A stretch of 6,365 nucleotides of DNA, from positions 1-6,365 of the forward strand of contig CAZSVE010000121.1 of assembly GCA_964610175.1 (NCBI GenBank), in the 5' to 3' direction. Made by a program: the position numbers and the translations under genes. Source of the DNA: CAZSVE01 sp964610175 (GTDB lineage: Bacteria > Pseudomonadota > Gammaproteobacteria > HK1). Below the pieces are notes generated by a model. That model ran no database searches and was not told the origin of the DNA. It saw only the letters and a list, made by a program, of their open reading frames with translations. Positions 1 to 4,570 of this stretch are shown here, piece by piece (within the stretch, counting starts at the first letter, position 1; every line of letters starts with the position of its first letter).

Positions 1-60
1 CTAAATGCTATTGGGATGGCAAACTTCTACCCACAAATTTTTTTGAAGAGCCAAATTTTT
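1..60 (-). repeat. family 5 intergenic repeat, copy 1
   Basis: Read on the minus strand this stretch contains GGCTCTTCA, an A-rich run, then TTTGTGGGTAG and, about 20 bases further, TAGCATTTAG. The same order appears at 6304-6350 (GGCTCTTCA, A-run, TTCGTGGGTAA) and more loosely at 5312-5353 (A-run, TTCGTGG, then AATGCTAAAT). There is no convincing reading frame. The copy may run past the left edge of the window. It is a dispersed noncoding repeat by comparison within the window; its function is unknown. Confidence 0.5.
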
Positions 61-65
61 CAATC

Positions 66-146
66 TGTCATTTCGAGCGTAGCGAGAAATCTTCTGGCTT
101 GAGAAATTCCAAATGCACAAGGTCTCTCCCTCCGGTCGAGATGACA
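66..146. repeat. family 1 palindromic repeat (TGTCATTTCGAG type, MITE-like)
   Basis: The 81-base element has terminal inverted repeats. TGTCATTTCGAGC at 66-78 pairs with GGTCGAGATGACA at 134-146, with 11 of 13 Watson-Crick positions and one G-T wobble. An inner pair, GAGAAATCTT (84-93) against AAGGTCTCTC (119-128), would lengthen the stem. It carries no gene. From memory, similar TGTCATTTCGAGCG hairpins occur scattered in intergenic DNA of several unrelated bacteria; this was not checked. It is most likely a small nonautonomous palindromic element or REP-like sequence. Confidence 0.6.
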
Positions 147-156
147 TATCCATTAA

Positions 157-240
157 GTATCGGAAAAACAAAAATCCCGAGAGAACCAGTGCGCGCCCGC
201 CAAGACCCACTCCGCTTCAGTCTTGGCGCGAAGCGCTAAC
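157..240 (+). repeat. family 2 intergenic repeat, copy A
   Basis: The copy begins GTATCGGAAAAACAAAAAT, continues through GAGAGAACC and a stem-loop, and ends GCGAAGCGCTAAC. The stem-loop is CGCCAAGAC (198-206) against GTCTTGGCG (220-228), nine perfect pairs around a 13-base loop. Related copies on the minus strand lie at 1931-2009, 2361-2436 and 3345-3426. This is the only plus-oriented copy. It lies downstream of the truncated gene that ends at 351. Confidence 0.75.
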
Positions 241-260
241 ATGTCCTCCATGCGATGGAA

Positions 261-290
261 TTTTTGTTCCGGCTTTGCCGGGTTAGGTTT
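261..290 (+). repeat. family 4 short hairpin repeat, copy 1
   Basis: The core is GTTCCGGC, TTT, GCCGGGT: CCGGC (269-273) pairs with GCCGG (277-281) around a three-base loop. The same frame of bases, with different loops, occurs at 2010-2038 (minus) and 3461-3490 (plus). It lies where the decayed end of the neighbouring minus-strand gene seems to stop. Confidence 0.55.
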
Positions 291-350
291 CAGGGCCGAG
301 TCTCTAAATATTTGATCGACCTCGTTCCACTGTCTCCCGTATAGCATCTT
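291..350 (-). pseudogene. possible decayed tail of the 351-677 gene
   Basis: After the TGA at 351-353 the same frame stays open and reads KMLYGRQWNEVDQIFRDSAL, which looks like ordinary protein rather than repeat translation. From about 290 downward the frame runs into the family 4 and family 2 repeats (reading NPAKPEQKFHRM and beyond) and is no longer credible as the original gene. The gene may therefore have acquired an in-frame stop and also lost its 3' part at the repeat junction. Without a homologue to align, this is inference. Confidence 0.3.
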
Positions 351-677
351 TCATTTTCCGGGGTGATGGAAGCCCTCTTCATGAGCGGCCTCGGCTTGCT
401 CATACGGGACTTCCCGCCAGTTTTGAGATGTACCCTCGCCGAAAAATGTCTTTTGCAGTCCCCACTCAGGGCTAAACTGGTCGCCGGGCGGAGGCGATTG
501 AAAGTTCGGATAGTACACATGGGCGTGATACCCAATCCAGGAACCGGAAAAGGATCGTTCGATAATCCGAACCGCATCATTCGCACGCTGAATCATTTCC
601 TGGAGTGGGCCGCTTTCGATTTCGTCGGCTACCGCCCGGCACCGGGCGGCAAGTTCGGTGCATGATGATAGTTCCAT
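351..677 (-). CDS. uncharacterised protein, probably a truncated gene remnant
   Basis: The reading frame gives 108 residues. The N-terminal part (residues 1-40) looks helical. The centre has a composition typical of a folded domain: SFSGSWIGYHAHVYY, then PPPGDQFSPEWGL (about residues 42-74). From memory, a block of the form SGSWxGYHxxVYY...PPPGxxFSxEWGL marks the N-terminal region of a larger uncharacterised bacterial protein family of perhaps 250 to 300 residues; I could not verify this. If so, this gene holds only the first part. ATG at 675-677 is the first start after an in-frame TAG at 693-695, and no clear Shine-Dalgarno sequence precedes it. It ends at TGA 351-353, followed by possible remnant coding sequence and then repeats. 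It may not be functional. Confidence 0.5.
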   Translation of the reverse strand: MELSSCTELAARCRAVADEIESGPLQEMIQRANDAVRIIERSFSGSWIGYHAHVYYPNFQSPPPGDQFSPEWGLQKTFFGEGTSQNWREVPYEQAEAAHEEGFHHPGK

Positions 678-817
678 TTGGCTTATCGCGGTCTACAAGG
701 CTGATGAAAAAATTCTTTCCTTGATTTTCATTTACTTACGGAATTGGGAAATGAGGTGGTAAATCCCTGGCGTGATCCGTTTCTTCCCCTCTGGAGGTGG
801 CAAGGGTGCGATGGCCA

Positions 818-1930
818 TTATTCCCGCGCTAAAAACCCGGCAAACACCGGGGTGCTTCGATCCCGAAAGCCCGCCGCTGTTTTGGTGATGAGCCATACGG
901 GGATGTTCTCGCGTTCCGCGAATGCATATCCCGTTTTCGGTCCGAGAACCGACAGGGCCGTGGCCAGGGCGTCTGCCCGCATTGCCCGCCGGTCCACCAC
1001 CGTTACCGAGACCAGATCATGGGTTACGGGTTTTCCGGTTTTCGGATCGATGGTGTGAGAATAGCGTTTGCCGTCCTGATCGAAGAAGTTTCGGTAGTCC
1101 CCGGAAGTGGCCACGGCGTGATCATCCACGGTGATCACCCGGTGAATACTCCGCTCCCCCGATACGGGTTTTTCGATGGCTACCCGCCAGGGTTCGCCCG
1201 TGGGTTTTTTGCCCTTGATGCGCAACTCACCACCGATATCCACCAAATAGTCGCCAAGGCCATGCCCTTCCAGGTATTCCGCGATTTTATCCACGGCAAA
1301 GCCCTTGGCGATGGCGGAGAGATCCAGATAGAGTCGAGGATGGTGTTTTCGGAGGGCAGGTGGCGTGGCGCGGGTGGTGAGCTTTCGGTAACCGATCCGG
1401 GCCATGGTGGCGCGGAGATCCATCTCCGAAGGGATGGGGTGCTGCTCTTCCTTCTCGTCGGGTTTGTTGTCGGTTTTTTCGGGAGGTCCGAATCCCCATA
1501 GATTGACCAGGGGACCCACGGTGATATCGAAGGCTCCATCGGTCAGGTGGCTGATGGAGAGGGCCTCGTGCACCACCTCGTAGAGATTCCGCGATACGGG
1601 ATACCAGTCGGTGCCGGGGTTCGCGTTGAATCGGGAGAGTTCCGAATCGGTCCGATAGGTGGACATGCCATGGTCGATTTCGGTGAGTATGCGCTCGATG
1701 TCCTTTCCGAGTCGTTTTGCATGGGTGTTGTTTTTCTTCTCGAGGTCATCGAGGTTTTCTGTCACCTTCACGGAATAGTAGGTGCCCATGGTGGTGCCGG
1801 TATAGTGAAGGGTATCGGGTGTCCTGGCATCGCAACCCACGAGTCCCACCATAACGAAAAATACGATGAGGGCCATGAGCGCACGGGGATGCGCCCATGT
1901 TTTCCATGTCGAGCCGAGGATCGAGAACAT
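818..1930 (-). CDS. apbE: FAD:protein FMN transferase, ApbE family lipoprotein
   Basis: The 370-residue product transfers FMN from FAD to a threonine of acceptor flavoproteins (in known systems NqrB/NqrC and RnfD/RnfG type subunits), using Mg2+ on the periplasmic side of the inner membrane. A lipoprotein signal runs from residue 1 to a lipobox LVGC with Cys33, preceded by a hydrophobic stretch (about 18-32) and a basic n-region. Family motifs follow in order: YTGTTMGTYYSVKV (43-56), MSTYRTDSELSRFN (89-102), GAFDITVGPLVNLWGFG (132-148), DLSAIAKGFAVD (203-214), YLVDIGGE (228-235), ATSGDYRNFF (274-283), HTIDPKTGKP (292-301) and ADALATAL (319-326), where Asp320 and Thr324 are the expected metal ligands. 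A charged linker at 151-169 looks like a small insertion. ATG at 1928-1930 is chosen because it gives a complete signal peptide; the frame stays open to 2152, but only through repeat sequence. ATG at 1874-1876 is an alternative with no basic n-region. A 140-base gap to the next gene shows no clear terminator. No nqr or rnf partner gene is visible. Confidence 0.93.
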   Translation of the reverse strand: MFSILGSTWKTWAHPRALMALIVFFVMVGLVGCDARTPDTLHYTGTTMGTYYSVKVTENLDDLEKKNNTHAKRLGKDIERILTEIDHGMSTYRTDSELSRFNANPGTDWYPVSRNLYEVVHEALSISHLTDGAFDITVGPLVNLWGFGPPEKTDNKPDEKEEQHPIPSEMDLRATMARIGYRKLTTRATPPALRKHHPRLYLDLSAIAKGFAVDKIAEYLEGHGLGDYLVDIGGELRIKGKKPTGEPWRVAIEKPVSGERSIHRVITVDDHAVATSGDYRNFFDQDGKRYSHTIDPKTGKPVTHDLVSVTVVDRRAMRADALATALSVLGPKTGYAFAERENIPVWLITKTAAGFRDRSTPVFAGFLARE

Positions 1931-2009
1931 GTTGGTGCTTCGCGCCAGGATTGAAGCGGGGTGGGTCCTGGCGCGCGCGGTTCTCTCGATATTTTTGTTT
2001 TTCCGATGC
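1931..2009 (-). repeat. family 2 intergenic repeat, copy B, abutting the apbE start
   Basis: Read on the minus strand this begins GCATCGGAAAAACAAAAAT, has GAGAGAACC, and ends GCGAAGCACCAAC directly before the apbE ATG. It is roughly 85% identical to copy A by eye. Its stem-loop uses CGCGCCAGGA (1941-1950) and TCCTGGCGCG (1966-1975), ten perfect pairs. Compared with copy A (CGCCAAGA/TCTTGGCG) one base has changed in each arm, so pairing is kept. Any apbE promoter or ribosome binding site must lie in or beyond this repeat. Confidence 0.78.
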
Positions 2010-2038
2010 TCCGACCCGGCATAGCCGGAACCGAAGTT
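2010..2038 (-). repeat. family 4 short hairpin repeat, copy 2
   Basis: On the minus strand this reads ACTTCGGTTCCGGC, TAT, GCCGGGTCGG. CCGGC at 2016-2020 pairs with GCCGG at 2024-2028. It directly joins the outer end of family 2 copy B and matches the copies at 261-290 and 3461-3490 on both sides of the hairpin, so it is more than a chance palindrome. Confidence 0.55.
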
Positions 2039-2059
2039 CTCCGGACAAAGAGCAACGGG

Positions 2060-2088
2060 TGTCATTTTTTCCTGCGCTCGAAATGACA
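2060..2088. repeat. short TGTCATTT hairpin, possible family 1 relic
   Basis: TGTCATTT (2060-2067) and AAATGACA (2081-2088) are a perfect eight-base inverted repeat around a 13-base loop. The right arm is preceded by CTCG, as in the TGTCATTTCGAG ends of the 66-146 element, so this may be a collapsed copy of it. A further GTGTCATTTCGAAG at about 2229-2242 may be another fragment. Between 2089 and 2250 I see no gene and no further structure. Confidence 0.4.
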
Positions 2089-2250
2089 AAAAGCAAAAAT
2101 TTTTTTGATCGTTCTGTTGGAGATTCCATGGGTAGCGGATTAAAGGTGTCACTTCCTGCCCTCCTTCGTCGAAGTCGTTTTTTGATCATGCCCCTGGTCG
2201 CGGTGCGCAGTCCCCCCCACGTAGACGGTGTCATTTCGAAGAACATGTTG

Positions 2251-2360
2251 GCGAAGCTTCGCTTCGAGCCGATGAAGCATGGTTCGGTATTCGTGGAGCG
2301 AAATCAGGGCCTCGTAAAGGCTCGACTCACTCGGGAATGCCGAGCGGGAAATAAACGAAT
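2251..2360 (+). repeat. family 3 intergenic repeat, copy a
   Basis: The copy starts with the perfect palindrome GCGAAGCTTCGC (2251-2262), then GAGCCGATGAAGCATGG, AGCGAAATCAGG, CTCGTAAAGGCTCGACTCA, and ends in the tail GCGGGAAATAAACGAA (2344-2359). The same order of blocks is found in the copy at 4228-4345 on the other strand and, more diverged, at 3232-3333. Family 2 copy C follows immediately in the opposite orientation. Confidence 0.65.
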
Positions 2361-2436
2361 AAGCGCTTTGCGCCAAGACTGAAACGGGGTGGATTTTGGC
2401 GTGCCGATTCTCTCGAATCTTTTGTTTTTCCGATAC
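2361..2436 (-). repeat. family 2 intergenic repeat, copy C, downstream of rnc
   Basis: On the minus strand this begins GGTATCGGAAAAACAAAAG. CGCCAAGA (2371-2378) pairs with TTTTGGCG (2394-2401), all eight positions pairing if one G-T is allowed. It also has a second small hairpin, GATTC/GAATC (2406-2410 with 2415-2419), around a four-base loop. It starts 21 bases beyond the rnc stop, so it would lie in the 3' untranslated region of the rnc transcript. It lacks the T-run of a standard terminator. Confidence 0.75.
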
Positions 2437-2457
2437 CTCTGGTCGCCACTGCCATCT

Positions 2458-3156
2458 TTAGTCGATGCATTTTCGATCGATGCCTTCAAGGGCCTTGTGC
2501 GCCGCTTTTTGCTCCGCGACACGGCGACTTCTCCCGCTACCCGAGGTGGTTTCGGGAGGGATCGCCACCTTGCATTCCACCGTGAACCAGTGCTGATGAT
2601 CGGCCCCGGTGGCCTTGACGACGCGGTATTCCGGAAGAGGGAGGTGCATCGCCTGCAGCAGTTCCTGTAATTTGGTTTTGGCATCCTTGTCGATATTTTC
2701 ATTCGAAATCCATCCGATCCGTGATCCGAAAATGTGCAGGATACTGTGACGGCAGGCAGAAAGTCCGCCATCCAGATACACGGCGCCAATGATGGCCTCC
2801 ACGGCATTGGCAAGCGTCGATTCCCGGTTTTCCCCGCCGCTCTTGATCTCTCCGCTGCCAAGGATCACATATCCTCCCAGGCCAAGCTGTCGCGCTACCT
2901 CGGCAAGCGTTTCGCGACGCACCAGCCTGGCGCGAATGCGGGTCAAATCGCCCTCCGAAGAATCCGGGAAACGCGCATACAGGATATCGGCAATGACGAA
3001 ACCGAGTATCGCATCCCCTAGAAATTCCAGTCGTTCATTATGCTCCGCGGAAGCGCTTCGGTGCGTGAGCGCCAATTCGATGAGGCCGACATCGGAGAAT
3101 GTGTAGTCGATGTGAGAAAAGAGGCGTTGCAGAGGTTTCATATTCGAGCCGGGCAT
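2458..3156 (-). CDS. rnc: ribonuclease III
   Basis: The 232-residue product is the double-strand-specific endoribonuclease that matures rRNA precursors and cleaves structured mRNAs, acting as a cytoplasmic homodimer. The N-terminal catalytic domain has ALTHRSASAEHNERLEFLGD (residues 29-48), holding the signature with Glu41 and Asp48, followed by EGDLTRIRARLVRRETLAE (68-86) and GSGEIKSGGENRES (100-113). The last metal-site block reads NAVEAIIGAVYLDGG, with Glu120 as expected but Asn117 where the enteric enzyme has Asp114. A C-terminal double-stranded RNA binding domain (about 157-225) has DAKTKLQELLQ, HLPLPEY and GSGRSRRVAEQKAAHKAL. Length matches the family (about 226). ATG at 3154-3156 is used; an internal ATG at 3139-3141 (MKPLQRLF) is equally possible, and neither has a clear Shine-Dalgarno sequence. 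The usual neighbours lepB and era are absent; apbE and tenA flank it across repeat-filled gaps. Confidence 0.95.
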   Translation of the reverse strand: MPGSNMKPLQRLFSHIDYTFSDVGLIELALTHRSASAEHNERLEFLGDAILGFVIADILYARFPDSSEGDLTRIRARLVRRETLAEVARQLGLGGYVILGSGEIKSGGENRESTLANAVEAIIGAVYLDGGLSACRHSILHIFGSRIGWISNENIDKDAKTKLQELLQAMHLPLPEYRVVKATGADHQHWFTVECKVAIPPETTSGSGRSRRVAEQKAAHKALEGIDRKCID

Positions 3157-3231
3157 CGAATCGGGAAGATTGGCCGATATTCCATCGGTATGTTTTTTGG
3201 ACGGTTATCCATGAAATCTTGAACAAAACGA

Positions 3232-3333
3232 CTAGCGAGGCTTTGCCTCGGACCAATAAACCATAATCCTGCGCTAGTAAAGAACCGTTAAAACTCGACT
3301 CATTCGTAAAGCCGAGCGGGAAATAAACAAATC
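3232..3333 (+). repeat. family 3 intergenic repeat, copy b
   Basis: The copy carries the hairpin CGAGGC, TTT, GCCTCG (3236-3250), then GGACCAATAAACCAT, a block with AGTAAAGAACC, AACTCGACTCATTCG, and the tail GCGGGAAATAAACAAA (3316-3331). It matches copy a at 2251-2360 in order and length. It sits between the rnc start and the tenA end and is followed 11 bases later by family 2 copy D in opposite orientation, the same arrangement as 2251-2436. The stretch 3157-3231 shows no gene and no confident promoter. Confidence 0.6.
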
Positions 3334-3344
3334 GAAAGGACAGG

Positions 3345-3426
3345 TTAACGCTCCGCCTCGAGACTGAAGCAGGGTGGGCCTTGGCGTTCGCACCGATTCT
3401 TTCGGAATCTTCGGTTTTCCGATACC
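3345..3426 (-). repeat. family 2 intergenic repeat, copy D, downstream of tenA
   Basis: On the minus strand this begins GGTATCGGAAAACCGAAGATT and includes CGCCAAGGCCCACCCTGCT. It has a hairpin GATTC/GAATC (3395-3399 with 3405-3409) matching the one in copy C. The main stem is degraded here: only the outer CGCC/GGCG pairs and a few inner ones survive. It is the most diverged of the four copies. Confidence 0.65.
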
Positions 3427-3460
3427 TTGAGATGACGGTGCCCTTTTTCGCATGATGAAC

Positions 3461-3490
3461 TTTCGGTTCCGGCCAGGCCGGGTCGGGATT
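3461..3490 (+). repeat. family 4 short hairpin repeat, copy 3
   Basis: TTTCGGTTCCGGCC, A, GGCCGGGTCGGG is a six-base perfect stem (3469-3474 with 3476-3481). The bases on both sides match the copies at 2010-2038 and 261-290. It begins about 20 bases past the tenA stop on the minus strand and could stall or protect the tenA transcript end, but no T-run follows directly. Confidence 0.5.
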
Positions 3491-3508
3491 TCATGGGACC
3501 GATGGCTA

Positions 3509-4195
3509 TCATACCGGCCATCGCTCCTTTTGGTAGCCCATTTCCCAAAACATCCATTCGTATCGACTCGTGGTGATGAAGTGTTGCGTCATTGCTTGTC
3601 GTTCCGATGCATCGAGATCGGCGGCAATGCGATCCGTCAGCGTAACCAGGGTTTGGACGGCCTCCGCGAATTCTTCTCCACCATAGGTGTCGATCCAGCG
3701 TTGATATGTGGCCTCTTCGGAACCCTTTCCTCGCAGCGCCTTGCCGACCTCCCCATAGATCCAGTAACAGGGAAGCAGTGCCGCCAAAAGTTCATGAAAT
3801 GGTCGCTGATAGGCAATAGAGAGCAGATAGTTGGTATAGGCCAGGTTGGTGGGCGCCATTGGCGTCTCGAGGACATCGGTCTCGGAGATCCCCCAGTCTT
3901 GGAAAAAGCCGGTGTGCAGTGCCTTTTCGTCTCGCAATATCCCGATGGCATGTTCATTGAACATGATCATGGTATCTTCCGACGGTGCCTTCGCCGCCGC
4001 GATGCACAGGGCGCGGGCGAATTCCCGGAGGAACAGGGCATCCTGGACCGCGTAGAAGCGAAAGGATCCCATTTCGAGTGCACCGTCGGTAAGCCCTGCC
4101 ACGAAGGGGTGAGACAGGATCTTGTCGACGAGGGGGCGGGTCCGCTCCCGAAGGGTCTCGGTGAAGGGTGTCTGTCGGGTTGGCGGTTGGGTCAT
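3509..4195 (-). CDS. tenA: aminopyrimidine aminohydrolase (thiaminase II, TenA family)
   Basis: The 228-residue cytoplasmic protein belongs to the all-helical TenA family. TenA hydrolyses aminomethyl-pyrimidine formed from degraded thiamine to HMP, which ThiD can phosphorylate, and can also cleave thiamine. It is the cysteine-type (TenA_C): LLPCYWIYGEV (141-150) holds the catalytic Cys143. Spacing from this cysteine to the other active-site positions agrees with my recollection of Bacillus subtilis TenA numbering: Asp52 in VQDALFLREF, Tyr120, Tyr147, Tyr171 in DTYGGEEF, and Glu213 in SRYEWMFWEMGY. Phe55 stands where the Bacillus enzyme, as I recall, has an aromatic residue. ATG at 4193-4195 is preceded by AAAGGCGAC at suitable spacing. 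The nearest thiamine gene is thiD, about 1.25 kb upstream, beyond the toxin-antitoxin pair. No TPP riboswitch was seen in the 375-base leader, which is mostly repeats. Confidence 0.93.
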   Translation of the reverse strand: MTQPPTRQTPFTETLRERTRPLVDKILSHPFVAGLTDGALEMGSFRFYAVQDALFLREFARALCIAAAKAPSEDTMIMFNEHAIGILRDEKALHTGFFQDWGISETDVLETPMAPTNLAYTNYLLSIAYQRPFHELLAALLPCYWIYGEVGKALRGKGSEEATYQRWIDTYGGEEFAEAVQTLVTLTDRIAADLDASERQAMTQHFITTSRYEWMFWEMGYQKERWPV

Positions 4196-4227
4196 GTTCG
4201 TCGCCTTTGGTTGGGGGATTGGGTTCG

Positions 4228-4345
4228 AGTACTTCGTTTATTTCCCGCTTGGCTTCACAATTGGATCGGCTTTTACAAGGCGCCAATTTCGCTTTATCAA
4301 TATGGGGTCATGCTTTGTCGGATCGAGCACGAGCTTCGCTGATTC
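4228..4345 (-). repeat. family 3 intergenic repeat, copy c
   Basis: On the minus strand the order is GCGAAGCTCGTGCTCG, GATCCGACAAAGCATGA, AAAGCGAAATTGG, CCTTGTAAAAGCCGATCCA, then the tail GCGGGAAATAAACGAA (4233-4248). It aligns with copy a (2251-2360) at roughly 70% by eye. It fills most of the leader between tenA and the toxin gene; this gap (4196-4570) holds no gene. Confidence 0.65.
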
Positions 4346-4370
4346 GTTTATTTCCCGCTCAGTTTCGCCG
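4343..4370 (-). repeat. family 3 tail fragment, copy d, in tandem with copy c
   Basis: A second minus-strand tail, GCGGGAAATAAACGAA (4343-4358), preceded by GGCGAAACTGA, lies immediately before the head of copy c. Only the tail end of this copy is recognisable. The direct tandem of two tails about 110 bases apart suggests an array of units that has been trimmed. The stretch 4371-4447 shows no gene or clear structure. Confidence 0.5.
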
Positions 4371-4447
4371 GACGGTACCGGAATCGAAAAAACCGGCGCT
4401 TGGCATCGATAAGGAGAGCTATCCTTGCCGAATCGGGGTCCGCGCAT

Positions 4448-4510
4448 ACACCGAGCGAGGCTTCGCTAGACTCGACTCATTTGCGAAGATGAGTGGGGAA
4501 TAAACGAAAT
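4448..4510 (+). repeat. family 3 short intergenic repeat, copy e
   Basis: This short version has the head hairpin AGCGA, GGCT, TCGCT (4454-4467), then GACTCGACTCATTTGCG and the altered tail GTGGGGAATAAACGAA (4493-4508). The central block (AAGCATG to GTAAA) of the longer copies is missing. It is opposite in orientation to copies c and d and ends at the large palindrome at 4510-4547. Confidence 0.5.
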
Positions 4511-4547
4511 AGAGGCATAACGCCATGGGCATGGCGTTATGCCTCTA
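4510..4547 (-). terminator. 18-bp perfect palindrome, likely terminator of the toxin-antitoxin transcript
   Basis: TAGAGGCATAACGCCATG (4510-4527) and CATGGCGTTATGCCTCTA (4530-4547) are perfectly complementary with only two bases between them. In RNA the innermost pairs would open to make the loop. On the minus strand it lies 23 bases past the toxin stop and is followed by ATTTCGTTTATT, a broken T-rich tract, which fits a factor-independent terminator. An almost perfect 38-base palindrome could also extrude as a cruciform or be an insertion remnant. Confidence 0.55.
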
Positions 4548-4570
4548 CGCTAAAACGCGCATGATCTGTT

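Noticed and set aside
351..353. TGA read as selenocysteine in the 351-677 gene
   Set aside because: No selenoprotein family is suggested, no convincing SECIS-like hairpin was seen next to it, and the frame soon runs into repeats.
1019..1501. A plus-strand open frame of 160 codons opposite apbE
   Set aside because: It is a shadow of apbE: the minus strand carries every ApbE motif here, and no family features appear in the plus translation.
1931..2152. A 74-residue N-terminal extension of apbE, open in frame to an ATG at 2152
   Set aside because: The extension translates family 2, family 4 and TGTCATTT repeat sequence, and a lipoprotein signal with its lipobox begins properly only at the ATG at 1930.
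2389..2670. A plus-strand open frame of 93 codons beginning in repeat copy C
   Set aside because: It overlaps the 3' end of rnc in antisense and starts inside a noncoding repeat.
3452..4342. A plus-strand open frame of 296 codons
   Set aside because: It is antisense to the whole of tenA and runs through repeats at both ends; TenA active-site residues on the minus strand explain the open frame.
66..4547. A CRISPR array, because several short repeats recur
   Set aside because: Copies vary in orientation and spacing, are imperfect, and are separated by whole genes; there are no regular spacers and no cas genes.
4196..4570. A TPP riboswitch or small RNA gene in the tenA leader
   Set aside because: The conserved riboswitch blocks (such as CTGAGA and the GGA-rich second arm) are absent on the minus strand, and the region is explained by family 3 repeats.
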